From JABDIP01 sp965250245 (GTDB taxonomy: Bacteria > Pseudomonadota > Alphaproteobacteria > DSM-16000 > Inquilinaceae), in the NCBI GenBank assembly GCA_965250245.1, contig OZ252296.1, positions 1 to 64,000 on the forward strand: DNA of 64,000 nt, in the 5' to 3' direction. The translations under genes were made by a program, and so were the position numbers. Positions within the stretch are counted from its first letter, which is position 1. The number at the start of each line of letters is the position of its first letter. The notes beneath the pieces are model-generated. The model saw nothing but the letters and a program-made list of their open reading frames with translations, searched no databases and was not told the origin of the DNA. Below are positions 21,601 to 32,034 of the stretch, piece by piece.

Positions 21601-22114
21601 CGAGCAGATCGAGGCGGCGGCCGATCAGGTGATCTGGTGCTGCGATACCGCGCCAGGCTTCGAGCCGGGCCGGGCCGGAGACCGCGCCTTCGTCGGAAAC
21701 ATCGTCGAGGCGATGCACGACTACGCGACCAATTCGCCGGAGATCCCGCTCGACACCGTCGACCGCATCATCGCCATCGGATCGGATGGCATGATGGCGG
21801 CGGTCGCAACGGCGCGACACGGGGTGCTGAAGCCGTATCTCAAGCCCGATCACGTGGCGATCGGTTCGATCAACTCGCCCATGCAATGCATGATGAAGGA
21901 GGTTTGCGCCCAGTGCCTGCAGCCGCATGTCGACCCGGTGACCGGTGAGCGCAGCGTCGTCTTCTCCTGCTTCAACCAGGACCAGCTGCTCGACTGCGTC
22001 GACTTCCCCGCCCTGCGCGAGCGGTTGGGCCAGAATGCCCTGCAGGAGAAGCTGACGGCGCAGTGGATCGACCGCTGTCTGAAACGCCTGGAACTGCGTC
22101 CGGCGGCGGAGTGA
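18611..22114 (+). CDS. Fused GltD-like / PyrK-like Fe-S flavoprotein (single-chain Nfn-like oxidoreductase)
   Basis: This 1167-residue protein joins two flavoproteins. After a novel N-terminal region (1-240), cysteines in CIWCHNQGKDSC, GCPLEEKI and CNDCMKSC form a Fer4_20-like double [4Fe-4S] module as in GltD. An FAD Rossmann motif begins near 378 (VLVVGLGPAGFNLSHHL) and an NAD(P) motif near 556 (IVVIGGGLTAIDTATE). From about 831 the second part resembles PyrK / ferredoxin reductase subunits: HPGQFYRLQN binds FAD, AGGGLGNAVLFSIG binds NAD(P), and Cys near 1093 (CMMKEVCAQC plus a later FSCF) would ligate [2Fe-2S]. The order equals NfnB-NfnA in one chain. NADPH:ferredoxin or bifurcating activity is inferred. 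Confidence 0.85.
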   Translation: MTARQLGFGLAFEDLYRRDGLVAIDGRFLDHLKAADAELCGRMEASRSDPDLLDRKAESELLIALGPHLEDFLAELFGVRDALGALAEQHHALAPLYTCKRLFVQRRAAKRVKPEDAAALDGAALEAALSARIGAPLTELGYAAAVMRWLEDEDGNADALAEALNYAGWALHTAAGREKHGQGVLFQVPHKTDPQHLVEIEAESDGGIDRITVPQASHRAREGFALTDAGTDLTGALDEANYCIWCHNQGKDSCSTGLRDRKTGEFQKSPFGVTLSGCPLEEKISEFHWLKTQGNPVAALAMITVDNPLCAATGHRICNDCMKSCIYQRQEPVDIPQAETRTLKDVLGLPWGFEIYGLLTRWNPLDIRRPLPRPDSGYKVLVVGLGPAGFNLSHHLLNDGHTVVAVDGLKIEPLPEDLSGVTPTGERVPFRPIIDVGEITEGLDDRVMAGFGGVAEYGITVRWDKNFLKLVRLLLERRAAFAMTGGVRFGGTVTIDDALAAGFDHIALAAGAGRPTVIRMKNGLARGVRMASDFLMALQLTGAAKADSVANLQVRLPIVVIGGGLTAIDTATESLAYYPIQVEKFLSRYETLVAERGREAVEAGWSDQDREIATEFIIHAQEIRAERSAAEADGREPDIAALLQRWGGVTIAYRRRLIDAPSYTLNHEEVALALQEGPRFAELLAPRAVELDRFGHATALTLLRQTIGEDGALGDSGETVTLPARTVLVAAGTQPNTVLAREEPDKVSVDGRYFQAFDEDGNRVSPQRLAKPETPHVLIAHESDGRAVSCWGDLHPSFYGNVVKAMGGAKQGYPVVSRVLAKRPPTPVAGPALIGTVNRDWRAVVERVERLTPTIVEVVVRAPAATRAFHPGQFYRLQNFETLAVRVEEEGRRTTLAMEGLAMTGAWVDREKGLLSTIALEMGGSSDICALMKPGDPVILMGPTGSPTEIPAGETVMLAGGGLGNAVLFSIGQAMRAKGSKVLYFAGYKHREDRYKVEQIEAAADQVIWCCDTAPGFEPGRAGDRAFVGNIVEAMHDYATNSPEIPLDTVDRIIAIGSDGMMAAVATARHGVLKPYLKPDHVAIGSINSPMQCMMKEVCAQCLQPHVDPVTGERSVVFSCFNQDQLLDCVDFPALRERLGQNALQEKLTAQWIDRCLKRLELRPAAE

Positions 22115-22293
22115 GCCCGCGAAATACGGTCCTGGTATCGCCGATTCGTGCGGTTCGGTGTGCAGGATCCGTCGAAATTCCCGATCCGACGTCGATTCTG
22201 TGACACCCTTGTGAGACCCGTGCGCGTACCTACGGCATTTTTTCTTTGCGTTCGACGTATGTATACGAACGAAGCGCGATCATATAACGATCA

Positions 22294-23075
22294 TCAATCG
22301 AACATGCGCTGTCTTGTCTTGCGATACGCGATGACGAAGGCGGTGATCGTCAACAATAGCGTGTAGCCGATGTGAATCGCGGCCATGCCGGGGTCCAGCG
22401 GCACGCCGGCGGTGAGCGGCCGGATCACCGCGACCAGATGGGTCAGGGGCAGGGCCCAGGAGATCCACTGCACGAAGGCCGGGAACCGGTCGATCTCGAA
22501 GAACACGCCGGAGAACACGAACATCGGCGTGACCCAGAAGCTGAAGAAGTAGCTGAAGAACTCGTAGCCCTTGGCCAGCGAGGTCGCCACCAGCCCGTAG
22601 CAGGCGAACCCGACCGAGGCGACGAAGACCAGCGGCAGGGCGATCAGCGCGCCGCCGATCGACGGGATGCCGCCCCACATCCAGCCGACCAGGAAGACGC
22701 AGACGGCCGACAGCATGCCCTTCAACGCCGCCCACAGCACCTCGCCGAACAGCAGCTCCGACAGGGTGACCGGGGTCGCCAGCACGGCGTTCCAGTTGCG
22801 CTGCATGTAGTAGCGGGTGAAGGAGCCGATGGTGGTCTCGAAGCTGGCGGCGAACATGGTCGAATAGGCGATCATGCCGGGAACCACGAAGGCAATGTAG
22901 TCGATGCCGTTGATGGACTCGATGAAGCGGCCGAGGCCGAAGCCAAAGGCGAACAGCATCAGCAGCGGGTTGGCGACGTTGGTCGCCAGCGAGGACCAGA
23001 TCAGCTTGCGCCAGACCAGATACTGGCGCCAGGTGACGGCGATGGAATAGCCGGTGGCGAGGGGCATGAAGGCCA

Positions 23076-23076
<1 letters not shown>
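22294..23076 (-). CDS. ABC-2 type transporter permease
   Basis: The 260-residue inner-membrane protein has about six helices and the ABC-2 family features seen in NodJ/YadH-like exporters, including MQRNWNAVLATPVTLSELLFGEVLW and the C-terminal PLTHLVAVIRPL. It shares one base with its ATPase partner (TGATG). Such pairs export polysaccharide, drug or lipid-like molecules; the cargo is not evident. Confidence 0.9.
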
Positions 23077-23978
<902 letters not shown>

Positions 23979-24113
23979 GATCCTCTGGCGGTCGGGGGCG
24001 GGTACGGAATCGCGGCCGGGCCGGGTGGCGGCGGGATCGGCCGGCGGCTCGCTACACTGGCCCGCCGATGGGCAAATTTCAACTGTCGCCCTGCTGTCGC
24101 GCCGGTCGTTGCT

Positions 24114-24707
24114 TCAGCGGGCGTCGATGCGGCTGGCGGTGCCGTGGGACAGGCGGAAGACCGCATCCTGGGGCTCGTCGAGCGCCATCGTCTCATCCGG
24201 GCCGAGGCCGAGATAGCGGCCGCGCAGCGCCCGGCCGAAGGCGCCATGGGACACCAGCAGCACGGTGCCCTGCGCCGCCGGCGTGTCCAGCCATTGCCGC
24301 GCCCGCTCCGACATCTCCGCCCAGCTCTCACCGCCCGGCGCCGCGACGATCCAGTGATCCTCCCGGAACCGCCGCCAGTGCTCCGGGTCGGCGGCGATGA
24401 TCTCCTCTCGGGTCATGCCGTTCCAGTCGCCCCAGGTGACCTCCCGCACCAGCGGGTCCGCGGTGAACCGGTCGGCCGGGATGCCCATCGCGTCGGCGAT
24501 GATGCCGGCGGTCTGGCGCGCGCGCCCAAGCGGGCTGACGATCATGGCGCAGGCGTCCGGCTGCTCGATCAGGTCCCGCAGCAGCAATCCGACGCGCCGC
24601 GCCTGATCCCGCCCGCGCTCGGTCAGCGGCGAGTCCAGACCGCCCTGCATGCGGCCGGCACGGTTCCACTCGGTCTCGCCGTGGCGGACCAGATAGATCG
24701 TCTGCAT
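24114..24707 (-). CDS. Histidine phosphatase family protein
   Basis: The 197-residue protein begins MQTIYLVRHGETEWN, the phosphohistidine motif of the phosphoglycerate-mutase-like superfamily, followed by GRMQGGLDSPLTERGRDQA and a later SHGAFGRALRG with the second catalytic His. Its size and motifs fit small broad-specificity phosphatases (CobC, GpmB, PhoE) rather than glycolytic mutase. It lies divergent from the DUF3052 gene. The substrate is unknown. Confidence 0.9.
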   Translation of the reverse strand: MQTIYLVRHGETEWNRAGRMQGGLDSPLTERGRDQARRVGLLLRDLIEQPDACAMIVSPLGRARQTAGIIADAMGIPADRFTADPLVREVTWGDWNGMTREEIIAADPEHWRRFREDHWIVAAPGGESWAEMSERARQWLDTPAAQGTVLLVSHGAFGRALRGRYLGLGPDETMALDEPQDAVFRLSHGTASRIDAR

Positions 24708-24793
24708 GGGGTCTCGCGGGTCGGTGGGGCGGCGGCTAGGATAGGCGGTCCCGCCATCCGCTCAACCCCCCGTGTTTCGCAAGACCACACCGC

Positions 24794-25234
24794 ATGGCCC
24801 AACCGCCCCAGGCCGGTTATTCCGGCGCGCCCTTGCTGAAGAAGCTCGGCTACAAGCCGGGCCACCGCGCGCTGCTGATCGGTGTGCCGGAGGATCTGCT
24901 TGAGGTGCTGGACCAGCCGGACTTCGCCTGGAGCCGGACGATCGACGGGCTGGGGAGCCTGCCGGACGATCCTCCGGCGCTGGACGTCGTTCACCTCTTC
25001 ACGAAGGAACGCGCGGCGCTTGAAGTTGCACTGCCACGCCTGCGGGTCCTGCTGCAGCCGGCCGGGATGATCTGGGTGTCGTGGCCGAAGAAGGCCTCGA
25101 AGGTGCCGACCGATGTCACCGAGGACGTGATCCGCGCCCTCGCGCTGTCGATGGATCTGGTCGACGTGAAAGTGTGCGCCGTCGACCCGGTCTGGTCGGG
25201 GCTGAAGCTGGTGATCCCGGTGGCGAAGCGGTAG
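24794..25234 (+). CDS. DUF3052 family protein
   Basis: The 146-residue protein begins with GYSGAPLLKKLGYKPGHRALL and ends with DLVDVKVCAVDPVWSGLKLVIP, both diagnostic of DUF3052. The middle has VVHLFTKER and MIWVSWPKKASKVPTDVTEDVI. The fold is probably a small alpha/beta (methyltransferase-like) domain without a SAM motif. The function is unknown. It converges on usg, with 6 bases between the stops. Confidence 0.85.
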   Translation: MAQPPQAGYSGAPLLKKLGYKPGHRALLIGVPEDLLEVLDQPDFAWSRTIDGLGSLPDDPPALDVVHLFTKERAALEVALPRLRVLLQPAGMIWVSWPKKASKVPTDVTEDVIRALALSMDLVDVKVCAVDPVWSGLKLVIPVAKR

Positions 25235-25240
25235 TCGCGG

Positions 25241-25519
25241 TCAGTGCAGCCGGAACTCGGCGTCGCACATTTCCAGCTTGGCGGGGGCGATCAGCCCGGC
25301 GCTGCAGACCTTGACCGAATGCAGCGGGCCGTCCAGTTCGCGGGTCCAGAAATCGAGGAAACGCCGCAGCTCGGGGAATTTCGGCGCCAGGTCCAGCTCC
25401 TGCCAGACATAGGTCTGCAAGAGCCCCGGATGATCCGGCATGTGGTAGAGGATTTCCGCCGTGGTCAGCCGGTAGCCGGCCATCTGGAGGCCGAGTTCGG
25501 AATTGCCCAGGTCACGCAT
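25241..25519 (-). CDS. usg: Usg family protein
   Basis: This 92-residue protein matches the alphaproteobacterial Usg family: LTTAEILYHMPDHPGLLQTYVWQELDLAPKFPELRRFLDFW is nearly invariant there, shown here by its blocks GYRLTTAEILYHMPDHP, LLQTYVWQ, LAPKFP and RFLDFW. I choose ATG 25519; AAGGAG lies about 11 bases upstream, and the longer open frame has no family similarity at its N-terminus. The function is unknown. It ends 6 bases from the DUF3052 gene. Confidence 0.85.
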   Translation of the reverse strand: MRDLGNSELGLQMAGYRLTTAEILYHMPDHPGLLQTYVWQELDLAPKFPELRRFLDFWTRELDGPLHSVKVCSAGLIAPAKLEMCDAEFRLH

Positions 25520-25654
25520 CGTCGCAATCGTCTCCTTGTCGTTCGTGATCGGAGTGCGATTGATCCTTGTCTCGGGCGTCGTCGCCCCTTGATGCCTAAT
25601 CCTGAGTCCATCCACTCTGTGGATCAAGGGTAAAAGTTTCGTAAAGTCAATGGG

Positions 25655-25681
25655 TTAGCACTCCCTGCTGGACAGTGCTGC
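25655..25681 (+). promoter_or_regulatory. Degenerate CIRCE half-site upstream of groESL
   Basis: TTAGCACTC (25655-25663) is a perfect left half of the CIRCE operator. Nine bases later the expected right half reads CAGTGCTGC, matching 6 of 9. It lies 73 bases upstream of the good CIRCE and could be a weak auxiliary HrcA site or a relic. Confidence 0.5.
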
Positions 25682-25706
25682 CAGGCCCGCTATGGTCGCG
25701 GGCCTC

Positions 25707-25734
25707 CTTGAAGATTTCCTGCGGCTCATTACAT
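25707..25734 (+). promoter_or_regulatory. Candidate RpoH heat-shock promoter for groESL
   Basis: CTTGAA (25707-25712) with ATTACAT 15 bases later resembles the alphaproteobacterial RpoH promoter (CTTG, 17-18 bases, CYTATNT), matching about four of six -10 positions. It ends just before the CIRCE element, the usual arrangement for groESL with dual control. This is a sequence resemblance only. Confidence 0.5.
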
Positions 25735-25736
25735 GC

Positions 25737-25763
25737 TTGGCACTCACCGGCCGGGAGTGCTAA
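25737..25763 (+). promoter_or_regulatory. CIRCE operator (HrcA site) of groESL
   Basis: TTGGCACTC, nine bases, GAGTGCTAA: the CIRCE inverted repeat with a single mismatch in the left arm. It lies 68 bases before the groES start. The heat-shock repressor HrcA binds such sites; hrcA is not in this window. Confidence 0.93.
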
Positions 25764-25830
25764 CACCTCCGCGACGCCGGAATAACCGGCCGGTGTTTCA
25801 ACGAGCTATATCCAATTGGGAGAGCTGCAG

Positions 25831-26142
25831 ATGGGTTTCCGACCCCTCCATGACCGTGTGCTGGTCCGCCGCATCGAGCAGGACGAGAAGACCTCCGGGG
25901 GCATCATCATCCCCGATTCCGCCAAGGAAAAGCCGCAGGAAGGCGAGGTCGTCGCCGTCGGTGCCGGCAATCGCGACGAGACCGGCAAGCTGGTCGCCCT
26001 CGACGTGCAGGCCGGCGACCGGATCCTGTTCGGCAAGTGGTCCGGCACCGAGGTCAAGCTGGATGGCGAAGAGCTTCTGATCATGAAGGAATCCGACATC
26101 CTGGGCGTGATCGAGGCGGACGCGAAGGCGAAGGCCGCCTGA
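25831..26142 (+). CDS. groES: Co-chaperonin GroES
   Basis: The 103-residue subunit of the heptameric lid of the chaperonin. It starts MGFRPLHDRVLVRRIEQDEKTSGGIIIPDSAKEKP, with the mobile loop in KTSGGIIIP, and ends with EELLIMKESDILGVIE. ATG 25831 has GGGAGAG about 7 bases upstream; an in-frame TTG five codons earlier is unlikely. It is cotranscribed with groEL 110 bases downstream, under CIRCE. Confidence 0.98.
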   Translation: MGFRPLHDRVLVRRIEQDEKTSGGIIIPDSAKEKPQEGEVVAVGAGNRDETGKLVALDVQAGDRILFGKWSGTEVKLDGEELLIMKESDILGVIEADAKAKAA

Positions 26143-26252
26143 CCATCCGGTCACCGCAATCCGGAGCCGGCGGTCGACCTGCCGACGGGCGCGTGCCTGC
26201 ACCCGCGGAGCGATCGCCGCAATTAAACCGATACATCAACGAGGAAGCTTAA

Positions 26253-27902
<1,650 letters not shown>

Positions 27903-27944
27903 GTCCAAACGCCTGTCGCCGGCCCTCGGGTCGGCAGCCTATGG

Positions 27945-27980
27945 GGGCCGCGGAAACGTATTCCGCGGCCCTTTTTCTTT
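27945..27980 (+). terminator. Rho-independent terminator of groESL
   Basis: Perfect 11-base arms (27945-27955 and 27961-27971) with a 5-base loop are followed by TTTTTCTTT. It begins 42 bases past the groEL stop and ends just before the converging hisS stop. Confidence 0.95.
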
Positions 27981-27981
27981 G

Positions 27982-29340
27982 CTATGGGGCGTCCTGTGCC
28001 TGTTTGAGCCTTGCGCGGACGGCCTCGACAAAATCGGGTCGGGAAACCCTTTGCTGCTCGCCGGACTTCATGTCCCGAACGATCACCTCGAGGTTCTTGA
28101 TCTCTTCATCGCCGGCAATGACGGCGACCGGGATGCCCTTGCGGTCGGCGTATTTGAGCTGGTCCTTCAGCTTTCGGCCCTGCGTGTAGAGTTCCGTCTT
28201 GATGTCGGCCTTGCGCAGAGCGTCGACCAGCCCGAGGCACTGCGTCGGGAACTCCGGATCCATCACGGTCATCAACACCTGAGCCGGGGTCGCGGCGCCT
28301 GTCTGGACCAGCCCGGCATCGAACAGGCGCGACAGCAGGCGGGTCAGGCCGATGGAGATGCCGACGCCGGGCAGGGTCTGCTTGGTGAAGGTGCCGGCCA
28401 GATCGTCGTAGCGGCCGCCGGAGCAGATGCTGCCGATCTCCGGATTGTCGACCAGGATCGTCTCATAGACGGTGCCGGTGTAGTAGTCGAGGCCCCGGGC
28501 GATGGACAGGTCGACCGCCCAGGCATCGTCGGGCAGGCCGAGATCGCGCATGCCGTTGGCGACCTCGGTGAGTTCGGCCACGCCCTGCTGGAAGACCGGG
28601 TCGTCGGCCTGGCCCGCCAGCGCGTCCAGGGTCGGGGCGGCGGTGATGAAGTCGACCAGCCGCGAGGCCTGATCGGCGCTGAGGCCGGCTCGCGCCTCGA
28701 GCTCCGCCAGCACCTTTTCCCGGCCGATCTTGTCCAGCGCGTCGACCACGCGCAGGGCATCGGCACCGCGCTCCGCTGGCAGGCCGAGATGGGCGAGGAA
28801 CCCCTGCAGGACCTTGCGGTTGTTGACCCGGATGAGGAACCGGCCGATGCCGAGGCGGCTGAAGATGCCGTGGATCACCAGTGGCATCTCGGCATCGTTC
28901 AGCAGGCTCAGCTTGCCGCTTCCGATGACGTCGATGTCGCACTGATAAAACTCGCGAAACCGCCCCGCCTGGGGCCGCTCGCCGCGCCACACCTTCTGCA
29001 TCTGATAGCGGCGGAACGGGAAGACCAGGCTGTTGAAGTGCTGCGCCACATAACGGGCCAGCGGCACCGTCAGGTCGAAATGCAGCGCCATCTCGGTGGC
29101 GGCGTCTTCGCCCTCGCCGGCGGCCAGCCGCGACAGGGCGTAGATTTCCTTCTCGACCACGCCCTTGGCGGCCAGCACCTCCTTGCGCTCGATCGCCGGG
29201 GTCTCGATCGGGGTGAAGCCGAAGCGCTCGAACGCCTCGCGGATGACGTCCAGCATGCGCTGCTCGACCAGCTTCTGCTCCGGCAGCCATTCCGGAAAGC
29301 CGCTCACCGGCTGCGGCTTGACGATCTTGCGGTCGGACAT
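27982..29340 (-). CDS. hisS: Histidyl-tRNA synthetase
   Basis: The 452-residue class II aminoacyl-tRNA synthetase charges tRNA-His. Motif 2 (WRGERPQAGRFREFYQCDIDVIG), the histidine-specific block GLDYYTGTVYE and GGRYDDLAG, and motif 3 (VGISIGLTRL) are all present. An anticodon-binding domain follows from about 355. I start at ATG 29340; an upstream in-frame TTG at 29361 is weaker. The gene converges on groEL. Confidence 0.96.
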   Translation of the reverse strand: MSDRKIVKPQPVSGFPEWLPEQKLVEQRMLDVIREAFERFGFTPIETPAIERKEVLAAKGVVEKEIYALSRLAAGEGEDAATEMALHFDLTVPLARYVAQHFNSLVFPFRRYQMQKVWRGERPQAGRFREFYQCDIDVIGSGKLSLLNDAEMPLVIHGIFSRLGIGRFLIRVNNRKVLQGFLAHLGLPAERGADALRVVDALDKIGREKVLAELEARAGLSADQASRLVDFITAAPTLDALAGQADDPVFQQGVAELTEVANGMRDLGLPDDAWAVDLSIARGLDYYTGTVYETILVDNPEIGSICSGGRYDDLAGTFTKQTLPGVGISIGLTRLLSRLFDAGLVQTGAATPAQVLMTVMDPEFPTQCLGLVDALRKADIKTELYTQGRKLKDQLKYADRKGIPVAVIAGDEEIKNLEVIVRDMKSGEQQRVSRPDFVEAVRARLKQAQDAP

Positions 29341-29480
29341 GGGGATTTCGGCGCGTGGCAAATGATGGGGGCAGAGACTTAAGCGGGATAACGCCGTCGC
29401 GCAACATCCGCATGTCGGGCATGCTGGGCAGCCGGCCCCAAGGCCGAATTCCTTGTCAGCGCCCGGAAGGAGGATGACCG

Positions 29481-30350
29481 ATGTTCGAAGGATTCCGGCG
29501 GGAGTTCATCCAGGCCAACGGGGTCGAGATCCATGCGGTTGTCGGCGGGGAGGGGCCGCCCCTGCTGCTGCTGCACGGCTATCCGCAGACCCATGTGATC
29601 TGGCACAAGATCGCGCCGGCGCTGGCCGAGCGGTTCACTGTCGTGGCGGCCGATCTGCGCGGCTATGGCGACAGCGCCAAGCCGCCGGGTGGGCCGGGGC
29701 ATGAGGCGTATTCCAAACGCGAGATGGCCGCCGACCAGGTCGAGGTGATGGAGGCGCTGGGTTTCGAGCGCTTTGCCCTTGTCGGCCATGACCGCGGCGC
29801 CCGGGTGTCGCACCGCCTGGCGCTGGACCATCCCGAGCGGGTCGAGCGGGTGGCGGTGCTGGACATTGCGCCGACCCGCACGGTGTTCGAGACCGTCGAC
29901 CAGACGGTGGCCACCGTCTACTACCACTGGTTCTTCCTGATTCAGCCCAACGGGTTGCCGGAGAAACTGATCGGATACGACCCGGACGACTACCTGCAGC
30001 GCAAGCTGACCGCCTGGGGCGCCGACGACGACGCCTTCACCGAAGCGGCGGTGGCCGAATACAAGCGCTGCTTCCGCGACCCGGCCGCGGTCCATGCCTC
30101 CTGCGAGGATTACCGTGCCGCTGCCAGCATCGACCTGGAGCACGACCGGGCCGACGAGGACGCCCGCATCGCCTGCCCGTTGCTCGTGCTCTGGGGGACC
30201 CGTGGCCTGGTCGGCCGCCGCTACGACATCCTCAACGTCTGGCGCGAGAAGGGCACCGACGTACAGGGACAGGGCCTGGATTGCGGGCATTTCCTGCCCG
30301 AGGAGAAACCGGAGGAGACGCTGGCGGCGCTGACGGCGTTCCTGGCCTGA
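29481..30350 (+). CDS. Alpha/beta hydrolase, fluoroacetate/haloacetate dehalogenase-like
   Basis: The 289-residue alpha/beta hydrolase carries the full residue set of bacterial fluoroacetate dehalogenase. The nucleophile is Asp104 in GHDRGARVSHR, with Arg105 and Arg108 as carboxylate holders. Asp128 (VLDIAPTR) and His270 (DCGHFLPEE) complete the triad. His149-Trp150 and Tyr211 match the halide pocket (HWFF and CEDY). The oxyanion region is HGYPQTHVIW. It hydrolyses the C-F or C-Cl bond of haloacetates in this family; epoxide hydrolase relatives lack the His-Trp pair. It is a lone gene. Confidence 0.85.
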   Translation: MFEGFRREFIQANGVEIHAVVGGEGPPLLLLHGYPQTHVIWHKIAPALAERFTVVAADLRGYGDSAKPPGGPGHEAYSKREMAADQVEVMEALGFERFALVGHDRGARVSHRLALDHPERVERVAVLDIAPTRTVFETVDQTVATVYYHWFFLIQPNGLPEKLIGYDPDDYLQRKLTAWGADDDAFTEAAVAEYKRCFRDPAAVHASCEDYRAAASIDLEHDRADEDARIACPLLVLWGTRGLVGRRYDILNVWREKGTDVQGQGLDCGHFLPEEKPEETLAALTAFLA

Positions 30351-30360
30351 CTCCCGGCGA

Positions 30361-31947
30361 TCAGGGCGCGTTGTAGAAGAGCCTGGCCCGCCACAGGCGG
30401 CCGGACTCGTCAAAGTCGAGCAGGGCGGTGTTGCCCAGTTCAAAGTATCCGCAATCCGGCAGCTCGAACTGTCTTGCAGCAAGCGCCTCCGGCGGAGGCT
30501 CGAACTGGAATTCGCTGACCAGAACCTCGCTCCGCGTCATGCCGATGCGCATTGTGTTGCCGACGGGAGTAGCGTCGGAGGTGGTGGTCAGCCGCTCCAC
30601 CACACTGTCGGCGATGTCGACGTGAAGGCCCGGATACTCGTATCGATATTGCTGATAGACGCCGCCTTCGCCTTCGGCCCAGTCACCGAGGATCCGGTCA
30701 GGGTCGCCGAGCGCGACCCCGACATGCTGCTCGGCGTCCCAGGGACGCAGTCCGCCGAGGGTGAACGTTTCGGAGTCGATGCAGAGCCGGTTATCCGACC
30801 AGGTCGGCCAATCGGACCATTCGATGTTCGAGCCGTCGCCGCCGATCCCGTGGCGGGCATGGCGCAGGGCAATCCTGGCCGCCGGGTCGGATTCGATCTC
30901 AAGGGCCGCGGTCAGGGCCGGCAGCGCATCCGAAGCGGATTGGCCGAGATTTCGCAATGCCCAGGCCGCGCTTTCCCGGACCCTGGCATCCGCATCGCCC
31001 AGCGCCCGCTGAAGCGGCTCCGAGAGCCTTGCGGCGTCCACGCTGGCAGGATCTGCCCGGTAGAGCATACGGAGAAGCAATGCCGCACCGATCTCGCGCA
31101 GTCGCGTCTCCTCGTCGTCTAGCAGCGCCAGCGCTTGCGGCACCAAGTCGGAATTGAAAGTGCTGGAGAAAAACTGGAGTTGTTCGGCCGCAGACAATTG
31201 GACTCGCGGGTCGGGATCGTCGAGGCGACTCAGGATCCTCGGCAGAGCCAGGTCAGGCCCTTCCGGCACAAAGCCGAAGTTGAATGCGGCGGCGATCTGT
31301 ACCCGAAGGTCACTGTCCTGCAGCGCGTCGGCCAACTCGGGCAGAAACGACCGCGATGTCCGCCACGGCAAGAGGCCCCGAGTGGCCGTCCAGCGGACTC
31401 GGGGATCGGGGTCGTCCAGGGCGGACAGCAATGCCGCCTCCACGGGCTCGGACGGCAGGTACGCACGCATGGCGGCCAGCGCGTTCTCACGCACCAGGGG
31501 ATCGGCATCGCTGGCGGCTTCGATCAACTCGGGTCTGACCCTCGGCGGTCGGAGGCGCAGGTTTGCCAGGGCGAACGAGGCGCCGCGCCGGACGGACAGC
31601 CCGCCGTTTCGGAGATCGTCGAGCAGGTCCGGGATGACGGCCTGGCTCTCGCCGGCTTCAATGACGCGGTGCAGTTCCTGACCGATTTCGCGGTACCAGC
31701 GATGGTCGGGGCGGTACGGCAGGGCCTGCCGCAGCCCGTTCGTAGCTTGTGTATTGTCCGGCAGCGGGTCCAGATTTGCGGTTTCTACCACCGCAATCGG
31801 GACGGCGGGAAGGCTGGGTGGCCGCGGCTCGGGCTCGGCTGCCGTGCATGCGCCCACCAGCGCTATGACGCCCAATCCCAGCGCCGGACTCTTGCGGACT
31901 TTTCGATGAGCCGATCGCTCGTATGAGGCCGAGCAGGCCGCGGTCAT
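30361..31947 (-). CDS. HEAT-repeat lipoprotein
   Basis: The 528-residue protein has a lipoprotein signal (ALVGACTAAE). From about 95 to 345 it contains tandem HEAT-like units of about 30 residues, with DPDPRVR, DSDLRVQ and DADARVR turn motifs, as in PBS-lyase-type HEAT repeats. The C-terminal 170 residues contain no known motif but have regular beta-like segments (LHVDIADSVVERL, MRIGMTRSEVLV). GGAGGG lies 8 bases before the ATG. It ends 10 bases from the dehalogenase gene in convergent orientation. It is probably a periplasmic scaffold; the partner is unknown. Confidence 0.85.
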   Translation of the reverse strand: MTAACSASYERSAHRKVRKSPALGLGVIALVGACTAAEPEPRPPSLPAVPIAVVETANLDPLPDNTQATNGLRQALPYRPDHRWYREIGQELHRVIEAGESQAVIPDLLDDLRNGGLSVRRGASFALANLRLRPPRVRPELIEAASDADPLVRENALAAMRAYLPSEPVEAALLSALDDPDPRVRWTATRGLLPWRTSRSFLPELADALQDSDLRVQIAAAFNFGFVPEGPDLALPRILSRLDDPDPRVQLSAAEQLQFFSSTFNSDLVPQALALLDDEETRLREIGAALLLRMLYRADPASVDAARLSEPLQRALGDADARVRESAAWALRNLGQSASDALPALTAALEIESDPAARIALRHARHGIGGDGSNIEWSDWPTWSDNRLCIDSETFTLGGLRPWDAEQHVGVALGDPDRILGDWAEGEGGVYQQYRYEYPGLHVDIADSVVERLTTTSDATPVGNTMRIGMTRSEVLVSEFQFEPPPEALAARQFELPDCGYFELGNTALLDFDESGRLWRARLFYNAP

Positions 31948-32034
31948 TCCTCGAACCCTCCATTCCCTGCCAGGGAGCGGCGGGACCCGAATTAATGCTC
32001 CGATCCGATTGAAAGGGCGTTAAGCCCCGGGACG

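Noticed and set aside
18449..21928. Minus-strand open frame of 1159 residues opposite the large flavoprotein
   Set aside because: It is a shadow in GC-rich DNA: low-complexity composition rich in Arg, Gln, His and Gly, no domain, and it covers a clear gene.
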